Shown one piece after another: positions 1-5,483 of a stretch of 5,483 nt of DNA. Under the pieces are notes generated by a model. It was not told the DNA's origin and did no database searches. It worked only from the letters and a program-made list of their open reading frames with translations. This stretch comes from Kiloniellales bacterium (GTDB lineage: Bacteria > Pseudomonadota > Alphaproteobacteria > Kiloniellales > JAKSDN01), in the NCBI GenBank assembly GCA_022360075.1, contig JAKSDN010000039.1:1-5483 (forward strand), given 5' to 3'. Positions within the stretch are counted from its first letter, which is position 1; the number at the start of each line of letters is the position of its first letter. The position numbers and the translations under genes were made by a program.

Positions 1-1179
1 CGGCGCGTTCAAGTTGATGCCCTCGACCAGGCGCGTGTCGTTCTCGTCCGTCAGCGCGACCGCGGAGAGCTGGAGATCGCCGTCGAGCGGTCCGTTCGGG
101 TCGTTGTCGATGCTCTGCGCCTCCGGCGACAGGATGTCGCCACCCTGGAACTGTTCGATCACCTGATCGTACTTGATCTGCACGTCGTTGCGCTGCTGAT
201 CCCAGTCGATCAGCTCCTTGATCGGCCCGGGCAGGTCCTTGTAGGCGTTGATCACCGCGACCAGGGCGCCGATGTCCATATGGCCGGCGATCGCCAGCAG
301 ACCGCCGACCATGTAGAACAGGAAAGGCGTGAGCTGCGACAGGAAGTTGTTGAGGAACTTCACGAAGAATTTGCGCTGATAGATCTCGTAGCGAATCCCG
401 AAGATCCGGCCGAGCCGCGAGGCGATGTCCGCGCGCTCGTAGTTCGAGGTGTCGTGGGCGTGGACCTCGACCGCGCCCTCGATCAGCTCGCCGATCCGTC
501 CGGCGAGCTGGCGCGCGGTGAGCTGGCGCTCCTTGCCGAGCACCAGGATGCGCCGGCGCAACCGCGGGATCACGAAGGCCTGGACCAGCACGATCGTCGC
601 CGCCACCAGGCCGAGCCAGACGCTCTGGACCAGGATGAAGACCATGGCCGTCAAGGCCTGGCCGCCGAGGTAGACCGGCTGGACGTAGGCATCGCCGATG
701 AAGCCGCCCAGTGGCTCCACCTCGTCCTTGATCATGGTCGCGACTTCGGACTGCTTCATGCGCCGCAGGTGCGGAATCGGGAAGCGCAGCACGCGGTCCG
801 TCAGCTCGTAGCGCAAGCGGCGCAGCATGCGCTCGCCCGTGCGGCCTTTCTCCGTGTTGATGACGAACTTGAAGACGCCGTTGATCACGACGAGCGAGAG
901 GAATGTCAGGCTGAGAGCGATCAGGAGCGAGGGCTGGTCGAGCTGGAAGCCCTCGAACAGGGTCTCGCCTTCCGCGCCCCAAGGTGAGCCGATGCGCAGG
1001 AAGCTCTGTGTCGATCCCTCGCCGCTGAAGCCTTCGCCCTGAATGCCCTCGTTGACGATCGACTTCGGCAGATTGAAAGACATGTAGAGAAACGGCAGCG
1101 AAATCACCACCATGAGTAGAATGGCGAGCTGCTCACGCCGGCTGTGGTGCCATATATACTTGAAAAGTCTCGGTTCCAT
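1..1179 (-). CDS. ABC exporter, fused membrane domain and (truncated) ATPase, N-terminal part
   Basis: I translated this by hand on the minus strand: an open frame of 393 codons from the ATG at 1179-1177 to the window edge, with no stop. The protein starts MEPRLFKYIWHHSRREQ. Hydrophobic segments lie at about residues 18-34, 84-106, 172-206 (probably two helices) and 280-300, as expected for the membrane domain of a type I ABC exporter. The cytoplasmic coupling region at about 140-165 (MKQSEVATMIKDEVEPLGG) resembles the usual exporter pattern. From about residue 367 (DGDLQLSAVALTDEN) the sequence looks like the first strand of a nucleotide-binding domain, but Walker A, signature and Walker B would lie beyond the left edge and cannot be checked. 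The loop after the first helix (about 37-82) is long and Gly/Glu rich. The start is supported by AGAGGG four bases upstream. It is divergent from the glycosyltransferase operon. The substrate is unknown; a lipid or glycan intermediate is only a guess from context. Confidence 0.88.
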   Translation of the reverse strand, partial: MEPRLFKYIWHHSRREQLAILLMVVISLPFLYMSFNLPKSIVNEGIQGEGFSGEGSTQSFLRIGSPWGAEGETLFEGFQLDQPSLLIALSLTFLSLVVINGVFKFVINTEKGRTGERMLRRLRYELTDRVLRFPIPHLRRMKQSEVATMIKDEVEPLGGFIGDAYVQPVYLGGQALTAMVFILVQSVWLGLVAATIVLVQAFVIPRLRRRILVLGKERQLTARQLAGRIGELIEGAVEVHAHDTSNYERADIASRLGRIFGIRYEIYQRKFFVKFLNNFLSQLTPFLFYMVGGLLAIAGHMDIGALVAVINAYKDLPGPIKELIDWDQQRNDVQIKYDQVIEQFQGGDILSPEAQSIDNDPNGPLDGDLQLSAVALTDENDTRLVEGINLNAP

Positions 1180-1183
1180 TCAG

Positions 1184-1189
1184 CCCTCT
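1184..1189 (-). promoter_or_regulatory. Ribosome binding site of the ABC exporter
   Basis: On the minus strand AGAGGG lies four bases before the ATG at 1179. It is a good Shine-Dalgarno match with slightly short spacing, and it fixes the start of the ABC gene. Confidence 0.6.
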
Positions 1190-1232
1190 AAGATCTTTAT
1201 CCAGGCCAGGTCCGCGCCAACCCGGCCAAATG

Positions 1233-1263
1233 GCTGACAATGGGCCGTCGATGCCCGGTCAGC
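1233..1263. repeat. Inverted repeat, candidate operator or RNA hairpin
   Basis: GCTGAC at 1233-1238 is exactly mirrored by GTCAGC at 1258-1263. Nested inside, GGGC at 1242-1245 is mirrored by GCCC at 1253-1256, leaving a seven-base loop. The arms could form a ten-pair hairpin with a small asymmetric internal loop. As DNA, the outer half-sites are 25 bases apart centre to centre. It lies 54-84 bases upstream of the ABC start, a plausible place for a regulator site. No regulator family is recognised from the arms. Confidence 0.35.
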
Positions 1264-1380
1264 TTAACCAATGGTCCTATCGCGGTAAACCGGACCCCGA
1301 CGGGCGCCGGGTGAACGTGCCTCACGCCTTGCGGGGCGCAGAAAGGCCGCTCATGTCATTTAAACGTCGGTTTCGTTGAT

Positions 1381-1422
1381 CCCCCGGCTGTGGCAGTATC
1401 CCGTCTGTCGTCGCGCCGGGGG
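1381..1422 (+). repeat. GC-only inverted repeat in the glycosyltransferase leader
   Basis: CCCCCGGC at 1381-1388 is perfectly complementary to GCCGGGGG at 1415-1422, with a 26-base loop. The stem ends nine bases before the G-run ribosome binding site at 1432-1437 and 20 bases before the ATG. If transcription starts upstream of it, the leader mRNA could fold here. The same C-run could alternatively pair with the ribosome binding site. It has no U-run after it, so it does not look like an intrinsic terminator. Confidence 0.4.
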
Positions 1423-1431
1423 TAAGTTATT

Positions 1432-1437
1432 GGGGGG
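1432..1437 (+). promoter_or_regulatory. Ribosome binding site of the first glycosyltransferase
   Basis: A run of six G lies five bases before the ATG at 1443 and only two before the in-frame GTG at 1440. The spacing favours ATG 1443 as the start. The run is an imperfect Shine-Dalgarno sequence because it lacks the A of AGGAGG. Confidence 0.5.
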
Positions 1438-1442
1438 TCGTG

Positions 1443-2687
1443 ATGACCTCTGGGCGCAAGCATAGGCGTGTGCTCATCTATAGCCATGACAGTTTCGGTC
1501 TCGGCCATCTGCGCCGTTGCCGAGAGATCGCGCATGCCCTGGTCGAGCAGGACAAAAGTCTCTCGGTCCTTATACTTTCGGGCTCTCCGATCATCGGCAG
1601 CTTCGATTTCCGCGCCCGTGTAGATTTTGTGCGGGTACCCGGCGTGATCAAGCTGCGCAACGGGGACTACACCTCGCTGAACCTTCACATCGACGTCGAG
1701 CAGACCATGGCGATCCGCTCCTCGATCATCGAGCACACCGCCAAGATCTACGATCCCGACCTCTTCCTGGTCGACAAGGAGCCGCTGGGTCTGCGCGGCG
1801 AGGTCAAGGAGACGCTGCAGCAGCTCAAGTCCCGCGGCACCCCATGTGTCCTGGGCCTGCGCGACGTCATGGACGACCCGGAGCTGCTGGCGCCCGAGTG
1901 GGAGCGCAAGAACGCCGTGCCCGCTCTGGCCGAGCTCTACGACGGCATCTGGGTCTACGGCCTGCCGCAGATCTGCGACCCCTTGGAGGGAATCGATCTG
2001 CCGCCCTCGGTCCGGCCGAAGATCAGCTATACCGGATACCTCGGGCGCCGCGTCCCTCAGGCCGCCTCGCCCCAGGTCCTGGAGAAAATCGAGGAGCCCT
2101 ATCTGCTGGTGACCGTCGGCGGCGGCGGCGACGGCGAGGCGATCATCGACTGGGTGCTGAGCGCCTACGAGCTCGACCGCCAACAACCCTATCCGGCGCT
2201 TCTGGTGCTGGGGCCCTTCATGGCCTCGGAGCTGCAAAGCGAGTTCCTGCAGCGCGCCGCCCAACTGCCGGATGTCGAGGCCATCACCTTTGAAACCCAT
2301 CTGGAAGCCTTGATGCAGCGCGCCGTCGCCGTCGTCTGCATGGGCGGCTACAACACCTTCTGCGAGATCCTGTCGCTCGACAAGCGCGCCCTCGTCATTC
2401 CGCGCACCGAGCCGCGGCGCGAGCAGTTCATCCGGGCGTCGCGGGCCCGCGAGCTCGGCCTGGTCAGCATTCTGCTGGACGATGGCGCCCGCGTTCCCCA
2501 TACCATGGCCACCGCCTTGCGCGCCCTGCCACAGCGGCCGCGCCCCTCGGAGGTCGTCGTGCCGGGCCTGCTGGACGGCCGGGACAACGTGATCAAGCTG
2601 AGCCGCAAGCTGCTGCTGCAACGGCGCAAACGGCTGGCCATGGCGGACACGGCCGATCTGCCGCTGCGCGCCAGCGGTGGCGAATAG
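1443..2687 (+). CDS. MurG/GT28-like glycosyltransferase (COG4671-type predicted glycosyltransferase)
   Basis: This encodes a 414-residue soluble GT-B type sugar transferase. It probably moves a sugar from a nucleotide donor to a lipid or glycan acceptor at the inner membrane's cytoplasmic face. The N-terminal Rossmann domain opens with a strand (VLIYSHDSFGLGHLRR); GLGHLRR at residues 19-25 occupies the place of the MurG glycine loop. VDKEPLGLRGE (from residue 110) and LGLRDVMDD (137-145) match what I recall of the COG4671 family. The C-terminal domain starts near the glycine-rich turn GGGGDGE (226-232) and carries GGYNTFCE (301-308) and EPRREQ (323-328), the expected donor-binding positions. 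No signal peptide or membrane helix is visible. The length is normal for the family. ATG 1443 is preferred over GTG 1440 on ribosome-site spacing. It is first in a four-gene run. Family placement is fairly sure; donor and acceptor are unknown. Confidence 0.9.
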   Translation: MTSGRKHRRVLIYSHDSFGLGHLRRCREIAHALVEQDKSLSVLILSGSPIIGSFDFRARVDFVRVPGVIKLRNGDYTSLNLHIDVEQTMAIRSSIIEHTAKIYDPDLFLVDKEPLGLRGEVKETLQQLKSRGTPCVLGLRDVMDDPELLAPEWERKNAVPALAELYDGIWVYGLPQICDPLEGIDLPPSVRPKISYTGYLGRRVPQAASPQVLEKIEEPYLLVTVGGGGDGEAIIDWVLSAYELDRQQPYPALLVLGPFMASELQSEFLQRAAQLPDVEAITFETHLEALMQRAVAVVCMGGYNTFCEILSLDKRALVIPRTEPRREQFIRASRARELGLVSILLDDGARVPHTMATALRALPQRPRPSEVVVPGLLDGRDNVIKLSRKLLLQRRKRLAMADTADLPLRASGGE

Positions 2688-2711
2688 GCGAAGACGCTCT
2701 ACAATCCCTCC

Positions 2712-3998
2712 ATGGAGTCTCATTACGGGCAGAGTCGCGAATCAGGCGCGCGAGCGGCCATCGCAGTGATCCTGAAGGGCTATCCGCGCCTGTCCGAGAC
2801 CTTCATCGCCCAGGAGATCCGCGCCCTGGAAGCGGCCGGCCTGGACCTGCGGCTCGTCTCCCTGCGCCATCCCACGGACCCGACGGTCCATCCGGTGCAT
2901 CGCGAAATTCGCGCGCCCATCGCCTATCTGCCGGAATACCTGATCGACGAGCCCCGGCGGGTCTCGGCCGGCTGGCGGCGCGCGCGCCGGCTGCCGGGCT
3001 ATGGCCGGGCGCTGCGGACCTGGCTGAAGGACCTGCGCCGCGACCCGACCCCGAACCGGGTCCGCCGCTTCGGCCAGGCCTGCGTGCTCGCCGCCGAACT
3101 GCCGCAAGAGGTCGGCCGGCTCTACGCCCACTTCCTCCACACCCCGGCCTCGGTCGCCCGCTATGCCGCGCTCATGCGCGATCTGCCCTGGTCCTGCTCC
3201 GCCCACGCCAAGGACATCTGGACCACGCCGGATTGGGAGAAGCGCGAGAAGCTGGAATCCTTGGACTGGCTGGTGACCTGCACCGCCGCCGCCCACGACC
3301 ATCTTCGCACGCTGGCGGCCGCGCCGGACAAGGTGGGCCTGGTCTATCACGGGCTCGACTTCACGCGCTTTCCCGACCCCGGCCCGAGTCGCGCGGACAG
3401 GGCCGATGGCTCGGACCCCGAAGCCCCTGTGGTGTTGCTTTCGGTCGGACGGGCGGTCGAGAAGAAGGGCTACGACGACCTGTTGGAGGCTCTCGCCGCG
3501 CTGCCGCGAACGCTGTTTTGGCGTTTCGAACATATCGGCGGCGGGGCAGGGCTCGAGGCCTTGAAGGCCGAGGCTCGACGACTCGGTCTCGAAGACCGGG
3601 TGACTTGGCTCGGCGCGCAGCCGCAAGAGGAAGTGATCGCGGCCTATCGGCGTGCGGACCTCTTCGTGCTGGCAAGCCGCCTGGGCGCCGACGGCGATCG
3701 CGACGGCCTGCCCAACGTGCTGATGGAAGCGCAGAGCCAGCGCCTGGCCTGCCTGGCCACGCGGATCTCCGGCATCCCTGAGCTGATCGAGGACGAGGTC
3801 ACAGGGATCCTGGTGCCGCCCGCCGATCCGACGGCCCTGAGCGCGGCGCTGGCGCGTCTGATCGCCGATCCCGAGCTGCGTCGAAGCCTGGGCACCGCCG
3901 GCGCGCAGCGCGTGCGCACGCATTTCTCGATGGCCGCTGGCATCGACGATCTCTTGCGGCGCTTCGGCCGCCCGCCGCCGGCCCAGGCCGCCCAATAG
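2712..3998 (+). CDS. GT4-family glycosyltransferase, WcaL-like (colanic acid type)
   Basis: This 428-residue GT-B retaining glycosyltransferase probably adds a sugar during exopolysaccharide or glycolipid assembly. The N-terminal domain opens with AVILKGYPRLSETFIAQEI, the Phe-rich start typical of WcaL-like enzymes, and has LYAHFLHTPASVA and SAHAKDIW (163-170), the conserved acceptor-side segment of that subgroup. The C-terminal donor domain shows SVGRAVEKKG (244-253, with R247 and K252 at the usual phosphate-binding positions), the IGGG turn, and DGLPNVLME (331-339). This last is the EX7E site with Asp in the first position, which I believe is common in WcaL relatives. The gene starts 24 bases after the previous stop. 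No good Shine-Dalgarno is visible before ATG 2712, but the next possible starts would cut into the first beta strand, so this start is kept. No membrane segment is seen. The sugar specificity is unknown. Confidence 0.92.
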   Translation: MESHYGQSRESGARAAIAVILKGYPRLSETFIAQEIRALEAAGLDLRLVSLRHPTDPTVHPVHREIRAPIAYLPEYLIDEPRRVSAGWRRARRLPGYGRALRTWLKDLRRDPTPNRVRRFGQACVLAAELPQEVGRLYAHFLHTPASVARYAALMRDLPWSCSAHAKDIWTTPDWEKREKLESLDWLVTCTAAAHDHLRTLAAAPDKVGLVYHGLDFTRFPDPGPSRADRADGSDPEAPVVLLSVGRAVEKKGYDDLLEALAALPRTLFWRFEHIGGGAGLEALKAEARRLGLEDRVTWLGAQPQEEVIAAYRRADLFVLASRLGADGDRDGLPNVLMEAQSQRLACLATRISGIPELIEDEVTGILVPPADPTALSAALARLIADPELRRSLGTAGAQRVRTHFSMAAGIDDLLRRFGRPPPAQAAQ

Positions 3999-4026
3999 AG
4001 CGGCGGCCCAGGGCCCGTTGACAGCA

Positions 4027-5250
4027 ATGCGTGTCGCCTTCTATGCGCCGCTCAAGCCGCCGGACCATCCGGTGCCCTCGGGCGACCGGCGCATGGCCCG
4101 GCTGCTGTTCGCGGCGATGGAGCAGGCCGGCCACCAAGTCGAGCTCGCCAACCGGCTGCGCAGCCGCGACGGCGCCGGCGACGAGCAGCGCCAGGCCCGC
4201 CTGGCCAACATCGGGCGCGCCCGGGCCGACCGCTTGCTGCGCCGCTATGCGGCCCGGCCCAGCGGCGAGCTGCCGGAGCTCTGGTTCACCTATCACGTCT
4301 ACTACAAGGCACCCGACTGGATCGGCCCGCGCGTGGCCGAGGCCTTGGAGATCCCCTACGTCGTGGCCGAAGCCTCGGTCGCCCACAAGCGCGCCGACGG
4401 GCCCTGGGATGCCGGGCATCGCGCGACCTTGGCGGCGCTGGACCAGGCCGTTCGGATCGTCACCTTGAACCCGCTCGATCTCGACTGCCTGCCCGACCGC
4501 TCGCGGGCCCGGCTGCTGCCGCCTTTTCTCGATGTCGAGCCCTATCTTCGGGCCGCCGGCCAGCGTGCCCGCCACCGCAACCGGCTGTCGGCGCGCTTCG
4601 GCCTCGATCCCGAGGAACCTTGGATCGTGACCGTCGCGATGATGCGGCCGGGCGACAAGCTCGAGTCCTACCGCGTCCTGGGCCGGGCTCTCGCGGAATT
4701 GCTCGAGCTGCGCTGGCAACTGATCGTGGTCGGCGACGGCACGGCACGGCCGGAAGTCGAAGCCGCTCTGGGCGGACCCACACCGGACTCCGAAGGCCAG
4801 AAAGCGCTGTTCGAGCGCGTGCACCTCGCCGGCCAGTCAAGCGAGGAAGAAGTGGCGGCGGTCCTCGCCGCCTGCGACCTGATGGCCTGGCCGGCGATCA
4901 ACGAGGCCTTCGGCATGGCCTTCCTCGAGGCCCAGGCATCCGGCCTTCCGGTGGTCGCCGGCCGCAGCGGCGGCGTCGCGGCAGTGGTGCACGAGGACGA
5001 GTCCGGCCTGCTGGTCGAGCCCGGCGACCCGGAAGCTTTCGCCAGCGCCTTGCGGCAGTTGCTGATCAACAAGGAGCGGCGGCTCGGCATGGCCTGGGCG
5101 GCGAAGGCGCGTGCGACGACCAACCACGCCTTGGAGGTCGCCGCGACGCGCCTCGACCAGATCCTCGTCGAGGCGAAGCAGGCCGGCGCGCGCAAGCCCG
5201 TGGCCGCGTTGCCGCCGCCCGAGCCCCAGGGCGCCGACCTGAAGCCATGA
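4027..5250 (+). CDS. GT4-family glycosyltransferase, second type
   Basis: This 407-residue GT-B glycosyltransferase is clearly different from its upstream neighbour. The N-terminus MRVAFYAPLKPPDHPVPSGD holds the first strand and a proline-rich acceptor loop; YHVYYK (89-94) and EAS (115-117) lie in the N-terminal domain. The donor domain begins near WIVTVAMMRPGDK, where R207 and K211 sit where GT4 enzymes have Arg and Lys in GR...KG. VVGDG follows, and EAFGMAFLE (293-301) is an intact EX7E site followed by ASGLPVVAG and the ESGLLVEPGD turn. After the domain ends there is a Pro/Ala/Lys-rich tail of about 25 residues. ATG 4027 is chosen over an in-frame TTG at 4018 because the protein strand begins right at MRVAFYAP; an AGGG at 4010-4013 is better spaced for the TTG, so the start is not fully settled. 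It begins 28 bases after the previous stop and overlaps the phosphatase gene by four bases. Donor and acceptor are unknown. Confidence 0.92.
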   Translation: MRVAFYAPLKPPDHPVPSGDRRMARLLFAAMEQAGHQVELANRLRSRDGAGDEQRQARLANIGRARADRLLRRYAARPSGELPELWFTYHVYYKAPDWIGPRVAEALEIPYVVAEASVAHKRADGPWDAGHRATLAALDQAVRIVTLNPLDLDCLPDRSRARLLPPFLDVEPYLRAAGQRARHRNRLSARFGLDPEEPWIVTVAMMRPGDKLESYRVLGRALAELLELRWQLIVVGDGTARPEVEAALGGPTPDSEGQKALFERVHLAGQSSEEEVAAVLAACDLMAWPAINEAFGMAFLEAQASGLPVVAGRSGGVAAVVHEDESGLLVEPGDPEAFASALRQLLINKERRLGMAWAAKARATTNHALEVAATRLDQILVEAKQAGARKPVAALPPPEPQGADLKP

Positions 5251-5483
5251 CCGGCGCCGAGACCGAGGCGGCTTCGGCAACGCCGCTCGTGATGATCCGC
5301 CACGGCCCGACCGACTGGAACGAGCGCAGCCTGATCCAGGGCCGCAGCGACCGCGCCTTGAGCGCGAGCGGGCGGCAGGCGGTGGCGCGCTGGCGCTTGC
5401 CGGCCGAGCTGACAAGCTATCGCTGGACCTCGAGCCCGCTGCGCCGCGCCCTCGAGACCGCGGCGCTCCTGGGCCATGGCGAA
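5247..5483 (+). CDS. Histidine phosphatase (phosphoglycerate mutase-like), N-terminal part
   Basis: The first 79 codons are present and the frame is open to the right edge. The motif RHGPTDWN (residues 18-25) contains the catalytic His19 that is phosphorylated during the reaction, with Arg18 as a phosphate ligand. GRSDRALSASG (32-42) and SSPLRRALETA (62-72) are the other family signatures; Arg67 is the second phosphate-pocket arginine and E70 follows it. The remaining catalytic Glu and second His would lie beyond the edge. The ATG overlaps the previous gene's TGA as ATGA, so translation is probably coupled to the glycosyltransferase. The superfamily covers sugar phosphatases, CobC-type alpha-ribazole phosphatases and others; the N-terminal part cannot tell them apart. 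The context suggests a phosphorylated sugar or lipid-linked intermediate. It is probably cytoplasmic, since the short leader (residues 1-12) is not a signal peptide. Confidence 0.9.
   Translation, partial: MTGAETEAASATPLVMIRHGPTDWNERSLIQGRSDRALSASGRQAVARWRLPAELTSYRWTSSPLRRALETAALLGHGE

Larger units (their letters stand above)
1180..1442. other. Divergent intergenic region without a gene
   Basis: These 263 bases separate the start codons of the leftward ABC gene and the rightward glycosyltransferase operon, so promoters for both should lie here. I found no reading frame with a recognisable protein and no convincing -35/-10 pair on either strand. CTGACA at 1234-1239 resembles a -35 box but has no well-spaced -10. 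The region contains a dyad at 1233-1263, a GC-rich inverted repeat at 1381-1422, and the two ribosome binding sites. It is locally richer in A/T words (TTTAAA at 1359-1364, TTAACC at 1264-1269) than the flanking genes, as promoter regions usually are. Confidence 0.7.

Noticed and set aside
280..987. A 235-codon plus-strand open frame inside the ABC gene region
   Set aside because: It is very rich in Asp, Glu, Gln, Arg and Ala with no motif, and the minus strand gives a coherent ABC membrane protein with hydrophobic helices and a ribosome binding site.
1234..1266. CTGACA at 1234-1239 with AGCTTA at 1261-1266 as a promoter
   Set aside because: The 21-base spacer is too long for a sigma-70-type promoter and the second box is a poor match.
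1391..1406. TGGCAG at 1391-1396 as a sigma-54 promoter half
   Set aside because: The required TTGCW-like box does not follow at the fixed spacing.
1381..1422. Intrinsic terminator
   Set aside because: The GC stem has a long loop and no following T-run, and it lies in front of a gene rather than behind one.
1356..2723. A 455-codon open frame on the minus strand opposite the first glycosyltransferase
   Set aside because: Its translation is Gln/Asp/Arg/Gly-rich low-complexity sequence with no recognisable motif, and the opposite strand encodes a clear glycosyltransferase. Long antisense frames are common in GC-rich codon-biased genes.
3702..3728. Possible loss of the first catalytic Glu of EX7E in the second glycosyltransferase
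   Set aside because: The residue is Asp, which keeps the acid, and WcaL-like enzymes commonly have Asp-Gly-Ile/Leu-Pro here as far as I recall, so inactivation is unlikely.
2742..3995. A 417-codon minus-strand open frame opposite the WcaL-like gene
   Set aside because: Same reason: composition is that of an antisense shadow, and it covers the real gene almost exactly.
3799..4824. A 341-codon minus-strand frame spanning the junction of the second and third glycosyltransferases
   Set aside because: It crosses two real genes, has no recognisable domain, and its C-terminal part becomes Arg/Ala-rich noise.

Overview
The window looks like a chromosomal piece of a high-GC Gram-negative bacterium. 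The strong G/C bias at third codon positions and the protein types (an alphaproteobacterial-style fused ABC exporter and MurG-like and WcaL-like glycosyltransferases) point to an alphaproteobacterium, possibly of the Rhodospirillales/Kiloniellales kind. That placement is an inference from protein style, not from a marker gene.

Layout. Bases 1-1179 (minus strand) hold the N-terminal 393 codons of an ABC exporter that runs off the left edge just as its ATPase domain begins. Bases 1180-1442 are a divergent intergenic region without a gene, holding two inverted repeats and the two outward-facing ribosome binding sites. From 1443 to the right edge there are four same-strand genes packed closely enough to be one operon: a MurG/GT28-like glycosyltransferase (1443-2687), a WcaL-like GT4 glycosyltransferase (2712-3998), a second, different GT4 glycosyltransferase (4027-5250), and the first 79 codons of a histidine phosphatase (5247 onward) whose ATG overlaps the previous stop codon.

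How it may work together. Three non-redundant sugar transferases in a row suggest stepwise assembly of a short glycan on a lipid or other acceptor at the cytoplasmic face of the inner membrane. The histidine phosphatase, translationally coupled to the last transferase, may remove a phosphate from a precursor or intermediate. The divergent ABC exporter could export the product or could simply be a neighbour. No Wzx/Wzy, chain-length regulator or nucleotide-sugar synthesis gene is visible in the window, so the product cannot be named. No tRNA, rRNA, CRISPR array, insertion sequence or phage gene was seen.
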